A stretch of 11,421 bases of DNA from Desulfonatronum sp. (GCA_007127655.1 SKYX01000314.1:1-11421), one strand, 5' to 3'. Shown: positions 1 through 7,327, counted from the first letter of the stretch. Numbers and translations: made by a program. The notes: generated from the letters alone by a model not told the origin.

Positions 1-925
1 TCCATGCATAGATGGAAACCGAACCCACGACGATCACCCCGTAGGCCATCCGGGTCCAGAATCCGGAGAAGCCCGCGCTGATGATGCCCGCCTCGAGCAT
101 CCCGATGATCACCGCCCCGATGAGCGTTCCCACGATGGTCCCCGTCCCGCCGAACACGGACGTTCCGCCCACAAAGACCGCGGCAAAGACCGGCAGCAGA
201 TAGCCTTCGCCCTGGGTAGGCCACCAGTTGGCCATTTCCATGCAGACCATGGACCCGCTCAGGGCGGTCAAAGCCCCCAGGAGCATGAACGCTCCGATTT
301 TCGTCGCTCCCACGTTGATGCCCATGGCTCGGGCCGTTTGGGCGCTGTCCCCGGTGAATTTGACGTTCGCGCCGAAGACATGGCGGTTCAGGACCAGCCA
401 CAACACGGCGACCAATCCCAGGCACCAAAGCGCCTGGGCCGGGATGCCCCAGAACAGGCGGCCCACGAAGAAGGTATGGGTCACGGTGTCCCGAATGGCC
501 ACAATATTGATGGCCAGGCCGGAGCTGACGACCATGGTGAAACCGCTCCAGAAGAACTGGGTGCCGATGGTGGCGATGATCGAGGGCACCCCGATTTTGA
601 CGACGATCAGACCGTTGATCAGTCCGATCAGGGCTCCGACGGCCATGGCCGCGACGAGGCCCAGGAGGGGATGGCCTCCGTTGGCAAAGATCATGGAAAA
701 GACGAATCCTGCCAGGGCCATGGTGGAGGGGAAGCTCAGGTCGATTTCCCCGCTGATGATCACGAAGGTCGCCCCGAGGGCCACGATGGCCGGAAAGGGG
801 ATGATGGACATGTAGGAGAGGTAGATGCGGGAGGAGAGAAAAGTCTCCGGGCTGAGCAGGATGAAGACGCTCAAGACGATACCCAGGATCAGAAAAATGG
901 TGCAGTTGACGTTGCAAATTTTCAT
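1..925 (-). CDS. Sugar-type ABC transporter permease (RbsC/FrcC-like), 3' end cut by window edge
   Basis: Integral membrane subunit of a simple-sugar ABC importer; it would form the inner-membrane channel with the ATPase encoded just upstream. 308 codons are visible and the frame is still open at base 1; family members are about 310-340 residues, so little is missing. The translation is strongly hydrophobic with many predicted membrane helices (for example about 9-25, 40-57, 86-108, 163-180, 245-275). Family hallmarks include GEIDLS at 59-64, comparable to the GGIDLS region of RbsC, and the glycine-rich FVGGTSVFGGTGTIVG at 251-266 near the C-terminus. The ATG at 925-923 overlaps the ATPase stop (922-924) as ATGA, so translational coupling is expected. 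The family is clear from sequence; the transported sugar cannot be read. The matching binding protein is probably the one at 5699-6694, on the far side of the phn genes. Confidence 0.88.
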   Translation of the reverse strand, partial: MKICNVNCTIFLILGIVLSVFILLSPETFLSSRIYLSYMSIIPFPAIVALGATFVIISGEIDLSFPSTMALAGFVFSMIFANGGHPLLGLVAAMAVGALIGLINGLIVVKIGVPSIIATIGTQFFWSGFTMVVSSGLAINIVAIRDTVTHTFFVGRLFWGIPAQALWCLGLVAVLWLVLNRHVFGANVKFTGDSAQTARAMGINVGATKIGAFMLLGALTALSGSMVCMEMANWWPTQGEGYLLPVFAAVFVGGTSVFGGTGTIVGTLIGAVIIGMLEAGIISAGFSGFWTRMAYGVIVVGSVSIYAW

Positions 926-1701
926 GGATGGCCACCTGGCCGAGTCGGGACCTCGCCATCGGCAATGCGGATCATGACCTTGATCAGCTCTTCCAGGGTC
1001 GTTCCGTCCTTGGGAAGGTCCAGAGCGATCTTCCCTTTGTCTACGATCACGAACCTGTCCGCCACGGCATGCACCTGGTTGATGTTGTGCGATATGTAGA
1101 CGCAGGCCTTTCCTTCCCGCTTGATGTGCCGGACAAAGGACAAAACGTTGTCGACCTCGCGCAGGGACAGGGCCGTGGTCGGCTCGTCCAGCACGACGAT
1201 CCGGGAATTGAAGTGCATGGCCCGGCCGATGGCCACGCCTTGCCGCTCCCCGCCGGAAAGGGTTCCGGCTATGGTCTCGGGCCGAAGATTGCTGGCCTGG
1301 AGCCCGAGAATGTTCCCAAGAATTTCCCGGGTCACGCGCATCTCGGCCGCCACGTCGATGAAGCCCCAGCGATTGGTCAGGTGCCTGCCCACGAAGAAGT
1401 TGCTCCACAGAGGTTGCTTCTCGCCCAGGGACTTGTCCTGAAAGACCGTTTCGATGCCCAACTTGCGGGCCCTGGTCACGGTGTGCTTGCGTGGGTTGAT
1501 GGATTGCCCGTTGATGCGCATGGTCCCGACATCCGCCCTGGTCACGCCGGCAAGAATTTTGATCAGCGTGGACTTGCCCGCGCCATTGTCCCCCAACAGG
1601 CCGACCACCTCGTTGGAACCGAGGGCAAAGCTCACGTCGTCCAAGGCTTTTATCTCGCCGTAGGACTTGGAGATGTTGGCCATATCCACAGCATAGGTCA
1701 C
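922..1701 (-). CDS. Sugar-type ABC transporter ATPase, single nucleotide-binding domain (FrcA-like)
   Basis: Cytoplasmic ATPase that powers the adjacent sugar permease. The 259-residue protein has every expected ABC motif: Walker A GDNGAGKST at 37-45, Q-loop Q88, signature LSGGERQ at 148-154, Walker B ending IVVLDEP at 168-174, and switch histidine H205. It carries one ATPase domain, unlike the double-domain RbsA/MglA proteins of about 500 residues, so it resembles the FrcA type and should work as a homodimer. The start is GTG at 1701, chosen because GGAG lies at 1712-1709, seven bases upstream; the ATG at codon 7 has no comparable site. The GTG overlaps the TGA of a small upstream ORF (GTGA). 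Downstream it overlaps the permease by four bases. Substrate unknown. Confidence 0.9.
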   Translation of the reverse strand: MTYAVDMANISKSYGEIKALDDVSFALGSNEVVGLLGDNGAGKSTLIKILAGVTRADVGTMRINGQSINPRKHTVTRARKLGIETVFQDKSLGEKQPLWSNFFVGRHLTNRWGFIDVAAEMRVTREILGNILGLQASNLRPETIAGTLSGGERQGVAIGRAMHFNSRIVVLDEPTTALSLREVDNVLSFVRHIKREGKACVYISHNINQVHAVADRFVIVDKGKIALDLPKDGTTLEELIKVMIRIADGEVPTRPGGHP

Positions 1702-1838
1702 GGCATTGCTCCGTAAGTTGGTTCACCCGCTGACTTCATGGAGAGCAGATCACCTGTGATCATGGCTGTTTCTCCGGTTCTGTACTGCCCTGGATAGCAA
1801 TAACGTCTTGTCGTCTTTTCGAAATAGCGAAATATCAT
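1698..1838 (-). CDS. Possible 46-residue small ORF between phnE and the sugar ATPase
   Basis: This reading frame fills the whole gap between phnE and the sugar ATPase. Its ATG (1838-1836) comes one base after the phnE stop, and its TGA (1700-1698) overlaps the ATPase GTG start. An internal in-frame ATG at 1763 has GGAG eight bases upstream, so a 21-residue product beginning MITGDLLSMKS is the better-supported version. The peptide is not recognised and shows no domain, signal or membrane segment. It may be a real leader peptide coupled to the ATPase, the tail of a gene lost when the operon was rearranged, or a chance open frame. The tight fit at both ends is the main argument in its favour. 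Confidence 0.3.
   Translation of the reverse strand: MIFRYFEKTTRRYCYPGQYRTGETAMITGDLLSMKSAGEPTYGAMP
1748..1761. promoter_or_regulatory. Perfect palindrome GATCAC-CT-GTGATC upstream of the sugar ATPase
   Basis: Six-base arms are perfectly complementary around a two-base spacer, about 47 bases upstream of the ATPase start. It could be an operator for an internal promoter serving the ATPase and permease genes, or a small mRNA hairpin near the start of the possible 21-residue ORF. No convincing -35/-10 pair was found beside it. Confidence 0.3.
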
Positions 1839-1839
1839 G

Positions 1840-3747
1840 TCAGCAGCTGACCCTGGACAGGTTCATCATTCGGGAGATGCGATCAATAATTATTGTCAGG
1901 GCGATGATCATCAGCAAATAGGTTCCGGCACGCTCGAAGCGGAACCACTCGAAATTGAATGTGAAGAAAAAGCCCAGTCCGCCGACGCCGACAATTCCGA
2001 AGACCACGGCCGTTCGGACGTTGCTCTCAAATTGGAAGAAGCTGTAGGTCATCCAGTCCCGCCAGGACATGGCCCCCGCTGTGTAGGCAAAACAGTTCAG
2101 GCGTGATCCGATGAAGGACTGTTCGAATCGCCTGTATGGAATATTGTCCACGGACTCGCTGAAAACCCGCACCAGGACTCCCATGCTGTGAATGGCGATG
2201 GCAATGGTACCAGCCAGCAGCCCTGGGCCGAAAAAGGCGATGAACAGAAAGGCCCACATCACGTCAGGTATGCCGCGTGAGATAAGCCCCGTGCCTTTGG
2301 CCACGACCAACTGCGCCATTCGCTGGACACGAACCCACCACGGCGGAGACTCTCCGGAAAAATGCGACGATTCCACCATGAAGGCATAAGAGTGGGGGTA
2401 GGTCAGAGCCATGGCCGCAAGCACCCCCATCAATGTCCCGACAATGGCCATGGCCAGAGGGATCGAGGAAGATTTGACGACCCGCCAGACAAACCATTTG
2501 CGCAGTTCCAGTTCCCAGGCCACCCAGGCCGAGGGTTTCCAGAACTCTCGAAAACGGTATTCCGCGAACAGGTCCACCGTCTTTCCTTCTGCTTGCAGGG
2601 CACGGACCTTTTCCCGGTCGCCGAGGCCGACAGCTTCCAGATCCAGTTCCGGATTGAGCATCCGCTCGAAGAATTTCAGGTTTTGCCATGACTCGGAAGT
2701 AATCAGCTTGATGGCCGGTTCCAAGTAGTTGCGACTTTGCTGACCCGGGGGCGCATTGTCGCCCCAGCCCATGAACCAGACCGACCAGCACACCACCAGC
2801 AGGGTAAAACCCACACCGACATAAGCCCGGGAAAGCTGACCAAAAGTGGATTTTGCCCGCACCGTGCGCGGATGGTTCGGGTCGCTGCGCAGTTGGCGAC
2901 GGATGAAGTTGCTGGCCAGATCGGCTGTCAAGGTCAGGGCCAAGGTGAACAAGAGCAGCGTCGTCACCTTGGACCAAGCGCCGAACTGAATCTGGTACCA
3001 GATGTCGGCGCCGAGTCCGCCCCCGCCCACCGCGCCGATGACGGCGGCGTTCCGAATGGCGCATTCGGCGCGCATCAAGGTGAAACTTTGCACGCTGCGC
3101 GCCGCCAGGGGGGCGATGCCGTAAAAGAGGGTCGCCAAGCGGCCTCCTCCGAGGATTCGGACTTGCTCGTACGAACTTTCCTCGACGCTGTCCCATAATT
3201 CGCTGTAAACCTTGGCCAGAATTCCGGTGATGTTCAAGGCCAAGGCCAATGCGCCGGTCAACGGTCCGAGTCCGATGACCGCCACCAGGATGACCGCCCA
3301 GACAAAATCCGGAACGGCTCGCAGAATGTCCTGGGTCAGGCGGCAGAGAGAACACATCAGGGCTGCTGGACTGCGCAAGGGAAAATGGCGCATCCAGCCA
3401 CGAGCTTTTTCCTCCCCGACCATTACGTTCCGAGCGGACCCCATGGCCAGCAACGAGGCCAGAACAACGGCCAAAGAGATGCCCAGGATCGCCGCGGAAA
3501 GCGTTTGCAGGGTCAGAGCCCAGCTGTGTTTCAGGAATTCCGGGCTGAAATCCGGAGATGAGAAGGTTTTGATCCAAGCCAGCATTCGAGTGAAGGCTTG
3601 GCTGCGTTGCTGCGAATCAAGAAGAGAGGAGAAGTCCCATTCAGCCGAAGTGAACGCCCCGGCCACCAGGACGAGAATGATGACCATGCCGGCCCAGTGC
3701 TTCCAAGGTCGCTTCGAGCCGTACCGATCAAGTTGCCTTGGTTTCAT
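1840..3747 (-). CDS. phnE: Phosphonate/phosphite-type ABC transporter permease, two PhnE domains fused
   Basis: Inner-membrane channel of a PhnCDE-type importer for phosphonates or related phosphorus oxyanions. PhnE proteins are usually about 260-290 residues; this one is 635 and contains two permease units in tandem. The repeat is visible directly: RAVPDFVWAVILVAVIGLG (143-161) matches RGIPDVMWAFLFIAFFGPG (491-509), and the glycine-rich segments at 228-250 and 574-596 also correspond. The first half keeps a normal EAA-type coupling loop (about 189-213, ending YGIAP); the second (about 531-560) is more divergent. A hydrophilic stretch at about 335-415 joins the halves. The ATG at 3747 overlaps the phnC stop as ATGA; an in-frame GTG at 3768 lacks a ribosome site. 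A fused PhnE can supply both channel halves from one chain. The PhnE family is clear; the substrate is inferred. Confidence 0.88.
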   Translation of the reverse strand: MKPRQLDRYGSKRPWKHWAGMVIILVLVAGAFTSAEWDFSSLLDSQQRSQAFTRMLAWIKTFSSPDFSPEFLKHSWALTLQTLSAAILGISLAVVLASLLAMGSARNVMVGEEKARGWMRHFPLRSPAALMCSLCRLTQDILRAVPDFVWAVILVAVIGLGPLTGALALALNITGILAKVYSELWDSVEESSYEQVRILGGGRLATLFYGIAPLAARSVQSFTLMRAECAIRNAAVIGAVGGGGLGADIWYQIQFGAWSKVTTLLLFTLALTLTADLASNFIRRQLRSDPNHPRTVRAKSTFGQLSRAYVGVGFTLLVVCWSVWFMGWGDNAPPGQQSRNYLEPAIKLITSESWQNLKFFERMLNPELDLEAVGLGDREKVRALQAEGKTVDLFAEYRFREFWKPSAWVAWELELRKWFVWRVVKSSSIPLAMAIVGTLMGVLAAMALTYPHSYAFMVESSHFSGESPPWWVRVQRMAQLVVAKGTGLISRGIPDVMWAFLFIAFFGPGLLAGTIAIAIHSMGVLVRVFSESVDNIPYRRFEQSFIGSRLNCFAYTAGAMSWRDWMTYSFFQFESNVRTAVVFGIVGVGGLGFFFTFNFEWFRFERAGTYLLMIIALTIIIDRISRMMNLSRVSC

Positions 3748-4553
3748 GGGCAGGCTGGACCAGGACACTTTTTTGTTTCGATGCTCTGCTCGTTCAAGTG
3801 CATCACTCGATATTCCGCCCCGTAGAGTTCGCGCAGCAGTTCGCCGGATATCTGTTCAGGCGTGCCGGACCAGAAAATCCGACCGTCTTGCAAGGCGATG
3901 ACCCGTTCAAAATGACCGTGCAGCAGTTCAAGGGTGTGCAGGTTGACCAGAAGCGTGGTACCCAACGAAGCGGCAATGCCGTTCAGTAGTTCAATGATCT
4001 CCCGTCCAAGGCGAATATCCAGTTGGCTGACCGGCTCGTCCGCAAGCATCACCCGGGGCTGCTGCACCAGCAGACGAGCCATGGCCACGCGCTGCTGCTG
4101 GCCACCGGACAACTCTCCTGGCATGGCCCAGAGCTTGTCCTGGAGTTCGACCCTGGTCAAAGCCGCCTTGGCCAGGTGCAGATTCTGCGGCCAAATCAAG
4201 GAGAGCAAGGCCCGTGGCAGGGACCACCGCCCGAGTCGGCCCATCAGGACGTTGTGTACGACTCGCAAGTGCGGGATCAGGTTGTCTGTCTGGTAAAGGA
4301 TGCCGATTTCCCTGCGCAGTTTGCGCAACGACCTGCCTCGCAACCCTTTCGTGTCCCGACCAAGTGTCGTGATCCGTCCGGTGGTGGGCTTGAGCACGGC
4401 GCTGAGCAACCGAAACAAGGTTGTTTTCCCGGCTCCCGAGGGGCCGATTACGGCCAGCCGTTCTCCTTCGAATATGTCCAGGGAAATATCCCGCAACACC
4501 GCGGCATGTCCGAAGGACATGCCGACATGCTCGAGGTGAAATGCCCGCTTCAT
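3744..4553 (-). CDS. phnC: Phosphonate/phosphite-type ABC transporter ATPase
   Basis: Cytoplasmic ATPase of the PhnCDE importer. Numbered from the ATG at 4553 (269 residues), it has Walker A GPSGAGKTT at 37-45, Q-loop Q88, signature LSGGQQQR at 148-155, Walker B VMLADEP at 168-174 and switch histidine H206. The LSGGQQQRVA-LADEP pattern and the spacing fit PhnC. This start matches where PhnC proteins normally begin and has a weak GAG six bases upstream. An in-frame ATG at 4580 (278 residues) is nearly as good. The ATG at 4634 falls inside a strong hairpin and is unlikely. The C-terminus overlaps phnE by four bases (ATGA). The gene lies directly after phnD, separated by that hairpin, as expected when a binding protein is made in excess of its membrane partners. 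Confidence 0.88.
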   Translation of the reverse strand: MKRAFHLEHVGMSFGHAAVLRDISLDIFEGERLAVIGPSGAGKTTLFRLLSAVLKPTTGRITTLGRDTKGLRGRSLRKLRREIGILYQTDNLIPHLRVVHNVLMGRLGRWSLPRALLSLIWPQNLHLAKAALTRVELQDKLWAMPGELSGGQQQRVAMARLLVQQPRVMLADEPVSQLDIRLGREIIELLNGIAASLGTTLLVNLHTLELLHGHFERVIALQDGRIFWSGTPEQISGELLRELYGAEYRVMHLNEQSIETKKCPGPACP

Positions 4554-4606
4554 GGCCGGCTCGACGCTTTGTTTCGTCATTGATCGTAAAAGAAGTGTTA
4601 CGAGTG

Positions 4607-4644
4607 ATCGCCAAGGGGATGTTCCCAGGATCATCCCCTTGGCG
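4607..4644 (-). repeat. 14-bp perfect hairpin between phnD and phnC
   Basis: The arms TCGCCAAGGGGATG and CATCCCCTTGGCGA are exact inverted complements with a ten-base loop. The hairpin lies between the phnD stop (4656) and the phnC start. No clean uridine run follows on the minus strand, so it is more likely an mRNA-stabilising or processing hairpin, or a partial terminator. It would raise the level of binding-protein mRNA relative to phnC and phnE. Confidence 0.7.
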
Positions 4645-4655
4645 AAGATTCACCT

Positions 4656-5558
4656 TCAGCCGCCGATGTCCACTCCGGACTTGATCAAGTCCACGTAGCC
4701 CATCCATTCACTCATGTCCGCATCCACGAACTGTTTGGATTTCAGATAGCCGAGAGCTTTTTGGCCTTCGGGTGATTCATGCAGGGAGAGCAGCGCGGCA
4801 TGGATTTGCCCGATAAGTTCCGAGCCCAGCCCTTTGCGGGTTGAGAAGTTGTAATTGGTAAATTTGGGCGTGGTGTAGATAATGGGAGCCTTGAGTTTGA
4901 GCTCGTCGGAAGCCCGGTCATACGGTGGCTGGCCCAGTGCGCCGATATGAAATTCCCCATTGGCCACTTTTTGCAGGACCACGTCGTGACTGCCGCTATA
5001 GGCGACGGTTCTGAACACCTCTTCAGGATTTTGCCCGCTTTGGTCGGTGAAAAAACTTCGTGGCATCATGTGGCTGGAAGTGCTGCTCTTGCTGCCGAAT
5101 GTGAACGTCCAGTTTTTGTCCTGTGCCAGTTCCGTCAGTTCCTTCAGGTCGTTGACAGGAGGTATTCCCGCGTCCGCATTGGCGATGAAGTAGCCGATGA
5201 ATTCCTTGTCGATGTCCCGGGCCGCGATGACTTCCAGCTCATCACCCATCACGATGTACGCCTGAGCCGTGGTCACCGCGCCGAACCACGCCAGATCAGC
5301 CTGCCCTGTTGCAAGGGCAGTCACGCTGGCGGCGTAGTTGGCCACATGAACATATTCAGTCGGAATGCCGACTTTGTTTTCGATGTGCTGCGCGATCAGC
5401 CCGAAAAATTCGCGCATGTTTTCCGCGCTGTCGTCCGGAATGGCGGTCATGACTAATTTTGAGGGTCTTTCCGCAGTAAAGGCTGGAAGAGTGCTTCCTG
5501 TAACGACCAATCCCAGCGTCCAAATCATAATCATTGCCGACAAAATAATTCGCTTCAC
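4656..5558 (-). CDS. phnD: Phosphonate/phosphite-type periplasmic binding protein
   Basis: Solute receptor of the PhnCDE importer, exported to the periplasm. The start is GTG at 5558, chosen because a full AGGAGG lies at 5569-5564, five bases upstream, and because it places a signal peptide at the N-terminus (KR followed by a hydrophobic core, with a likely cut after about residue 29). An in-frame ATG at 5633 would bury that signal. The 300-residue product shows PhnD-family features: ANYAASVTALATGQADLAWFG at about 73-93, and SSTSSH at 158-163, whose Ser-Thr-Ser binds the phosphoryl oxygens in PhnD and PtxB. The ligand (alkylphosphonate, phosphite or another oxyanion) cannot be decided. No phosphonate-degrading or phosphite-oxidising gene lies in the window. 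By eye the gene is less GC-rich than the sugar-binding gene upstream. Confidence 0.88.
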   Translation of the reverse strand: MKRIILSAMIMIWTLGLVVTGSTLPAFTAERPSKLVMTAIPDDSAENMREFFGLIAQHIENKVGIPTEYVHVANYAASVTALATGQADLAWFGAVTTAQAYIVMGDELEVIAARDIDKEFIGYFIANADAGIPPVNDLKELTELAQDKNWTFTFGSKSSTSSHMMPRSFFTDQSGQNPEEVFRTVAYSGSHDVVLQKVANGEFHIGALGQPPYDRASDELKLKAPIIYTTPKFTNYNFSTRKGLGSELIGQIHAALLSLHESPEGQKALGYLKSKQFVDADMSEWMGYVDLIKSGVDIGG

Positions 5559-5698
5559 ATTTTCCTCCTGTAAGGTTTGGTGGTAATAATGAAAGGGCCA
5601 ATTGGTACGCAACGTCTCTTGAATATCGATCAAGAAATTACTCTGAATAACTGGGCCTACGGTGATAATGTCATTTTCCAGGAAACTGCTTCAATGAA
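5559..5698 (-). promoter_or_regulatory. Gap between the sugar-type binding protein and phnD
   Basis: This 140-base gap is richer in A and T than the flanking genes. It contains an inverted repeat TCTTGA-N7-TCAAGA (5617-5635) and, on the minus strand, TTGCGT followed 17 bases later by TTATTA, a weak promoter candidate. One PhoB-like half site (CTTTCAT) is present on the minus strand but not the tandem pair needed for a Pho box. No terminator hairpin is evident, so phnDCE may be read from the upstream promoter, from a local one, or from both. Confidence 0.3.
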
Positions 5699-6694
5699 TC
5701 ACCGAACTCCCTTCTTCGCCAGGGGCGCGATCTGGGCGATGTTTTCCGCGTCGATCATTCCGCCGCCGGTGTCGATTTCCAGGCCGGTGAAGCCGTATTT
5801 CTTGGTCAGGACGATTTGGAGCACCCCGAGGTAGCCCATGAGGTAGGGTTGGGCCTCGGAGACGAGGCTGACGTACCCGCTTTCAATGGCCGAGGCCGTG
5901 GCCGGGGAGAGGGAAAAGCCGGCCACGAAGATCTTGCCCGGTTCCACGGCGGCGGCGCGCAGGAAGTTTTCCATCTGGGAAGTCAGCGCGCCGTGGTCCA
6001 CGATCATCATTTTGCAGTTTGGATTGCTGGAGAGGTAGCCGGTCACCAGGGGCACGCCCATGGAGGTGTCCTTGTCCACTTCCGGGGAGATTTCAAAGTA
6101 GTCGACCTTCATGCCCGCGGCCTCCATGACGTCCAGGATGGCCTGGGCCCGCCGACCGCGTTCCTGCAAGCGCTTGAGGCCCCAGACAAAGACCTGGTCC
6201 CCGGGTTCGAGCTGAGCCCGTTTCAGAGCCTCTTCGGCCAGGGCCTTGCCCTGGGCGTAGTTGTCCGTGCCGACGTAGCCGAAGCCCTTGGTCTTGTGGG
6301 CGGCCACCATCCTGGGCAGTTTCGTGTCCACGCTGGTCACGATGACCCCCTCGGCCACCGCCTCGTTGATGAAGGGCTCGTAGGCGTCGTCCCCGGGATG
6401 GCCCATGACCACGATGCCGTCGGGCTTGGCAGCCATGGCCTGCTTGAAGTTGGAGATCATTTTTTCCGGGCTCCAGTCGGAATAGAGCAGGCGCAGCGTG
6501 ACCCCCAGATCATCGGCCGCGGCCTGGGCGCCGTTCTGAACAATGGTATTGTACGGCCCGCCTACGCTGCCGCCGGTGTCAAACCAGATCGTGACGCCTT
6601 CCCCACTGGGTGTTTTTTGTGCCTCCGCGTGGTTCGCGACAAGCATGGTCAGCAACAACGCCGCAACGAACAGTAAACTGTACCTGGTTCTCAT
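5699..6694 (-). CDS. Periplasmic sugar-type ABC binding protein (Peripla_BP_4-like)
   Basis: Substrate receptor for a simple-sugar-type ABC importer. The start is ATG at 6694, with AGGGAG at 6706-6701 six bases upstream; the in-frame TTG at 6715 has no such site. The 331-residue protein opens with a signal peptide (MRTR, a hydrophobic stretch, then HAEA with a cut expected after residue 25). The mature part has the type I fold signature: an early TGGSVGGPYNTIVQNGA region, KPDGIVVMGHP, and a repeating alternation of hydrophobic strands and helices through to about residue 320. Length is normal for RbsB/MglB-type proteins. The ligand is unknown. It is the only sugar-type receptor in the window and the natural partner of the ATPase and permease at 1-1701, despite the intervening phn genes. 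A CRP-like palindrome lies just upstream. Confidence 0.85.
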   Translation of the reverse strand: MRTRYSLLFVAALLLTMLVANHAEAQKTPSGEGVTIWFDTGGSVGGPYNTIVQNGAQAAADDLGVTLRLLYSDWSPEKMISNFKQAMAAKPDGIVVMGHPGDDAYEPFINEAVAEGVIVTSVDTKLPRMVAAHKTKGFGYVGTDNYAQGKALAEEALKRAQLEPGDQVFVWGLKRLQERGRRAQAILDVMEAAGMKVDYFEISPEVDKDTSMGVPLVTGYLSSNPNCKMMIVDHGALTSQMENFLRAAAVEPGKIFVAGFSLSPATASAIESGYVSLVSEAQPYLMGYLGVLQIVLTKKYGFTGLEIDTGGGMIDAENIAQIAPLAKKGVR

Positions 6695-6714
6695 GAGCTG
6701 CTCCCTCGATTTCA

Positions 6715-6730
6715 AGTGAAAAGGATCACA
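6715..6730. promoter_or_regulatory. CRP/FNR-family-like palindrome AGTGA-N6-TCACA
   Basis: The site matches the TGTGA-N6-TCACA pattern of CRP-family regulators at nine of ten arm positions. It ends 21 bases before the ATG of the sugar-type binding protein and close to its ribosome site. If the promoter lies further upstream, this position would suit repression rather than activation. Sulfate reducers carry several regulators of this family, so the regulator cannot be named. Confidence 0.35.
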
Positions 6731-6915
6731 TACCCGTATTAGCGTTGCCTACTTAACGCATTTCCGGACTTGGTGTCTAATTGAAAAAAATAATGCACAT
6801 TGCACTTGTTGATTGCTTTTTTCGATGTTTGGCAGTGTTTTTCGCCTGTCTTTGAGTATGAATATAAAAAAAAATAACGTGTTAGAGGCTAAAATAGTGT
6901 TCACGTCAAAATTTT

Positions 6916-6934
6916 GGCGACATTTGTTGTCACC
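6916..6934. promoter_or_regulatory. Operator-like inverted repeat GGCGACA-N5-TGTCACC
   Basis: Seven-base arms pair at six of seven positions around a five-base centre, in the AT-rich part of the divergent region. The TAAAAT at 6890-6895 lies about 20 bases upstream on the plus strand, so the site could cover a transcription start there. The regulator is unknown. Confidence 0.25.
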
Positions 6935-7140
6935 TGTACTTGGGTGTGCTGCCTTTTTGTTGGGAATTTGAAGTCAATTTTAAAACTGAATGCCATTGCT
7001 TCAATTCAATAGAAAAACTCTATTTGACATTATTTGTCTTTGATCGTAGCAGGCCACATATGCTTAAAACAAAAGATATTCATTCGGGTGCATCGATGAA
7101 ACCTTGCTGTTTCCATCACAAAGGCATCTGAGCATTCTTT

Positions 7141-7306
7141 GCTTCGGGGCGAGGTCGTCCCGCTATTGCAAGGGAAGCTCAAATCCTTTTTGAACGCCAT
7201 GCTTCTACAAACCAATGGACGTCGGTTGACGCCGTCCGACCATCTTCAGCCCCGCTCCACGGGACACCTGTCGCATAGCAGGCGTCCATCTTTTCTATTT
7301 TTCTTT
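7141..7306 (+). ncRNA. Candidate structured leader or small RNA upstream of formate dehydrogenase
   Basis: This stretch is GC-richer than the DNA before it and contains several nested inverted repeats: GCTTC (7141-7145) with a downstream GAAGC, GGACG (7217-7221) with CGTCC (7233-7237), CCCG (7251-7254) with CGGG (7260-7263), and the terminator hairpin at 7262-7287. Some pairings exclude each other: GGACG can pair with either of two CGTCC copies, and the CCCG/CGGG stem uses bases of the terminator stem. That is the layout of an attenuator or of a small RNA with its own terminator. No known RNA family was recognised and no strong promoter was found, so confidence is low. Confidence 0.22.
7262..7306 (+). 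terminator. Intrinsic terminator candidate 1 upstream of formate dehydrogenase
   Basis: GGAC-A-CCTG (7262-7270) pairs with CAGG-C-GTCC (7279-7287), eight pairs with one A/C mismatch and an eight-base loop. Three bases later comes a run in which 13 of 16 bases are T (7291-7306). The order is correct for termination on the plus strand. There is no plus-strand protein gene before it, so it would end a leader or small RNA. Confidence 0.55.
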
Positions 7307-7327
7307 ACAGATATTCTTTCATTTCTT

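Noticed and set aside
4554..4634. Longer phnC start at 4634
   Set aside because: That ATG is inside the 14-bp hairpin with no usable ribosome site, and PhnC homology begins about 27 residues later.
5559..5633. Longer phnD start at 5633
   Set aside because: It would place 25 hydrophilic residues before the signal peptide, while GTG at 5558 has a full AGGAGG at the right distance.
5559..5698. Pho box upstream of phnD
   Set aside because: Only one CTTTCAT half site is seen; the tandem 11-base repeats of a Pho box are missing.
6940..7131. 63-codon plus-strand frame in the intergenic region
   Set aside because: TTG start, no ribosome site, AT-rich composition unlike the genes here, and no recognisable protein features.
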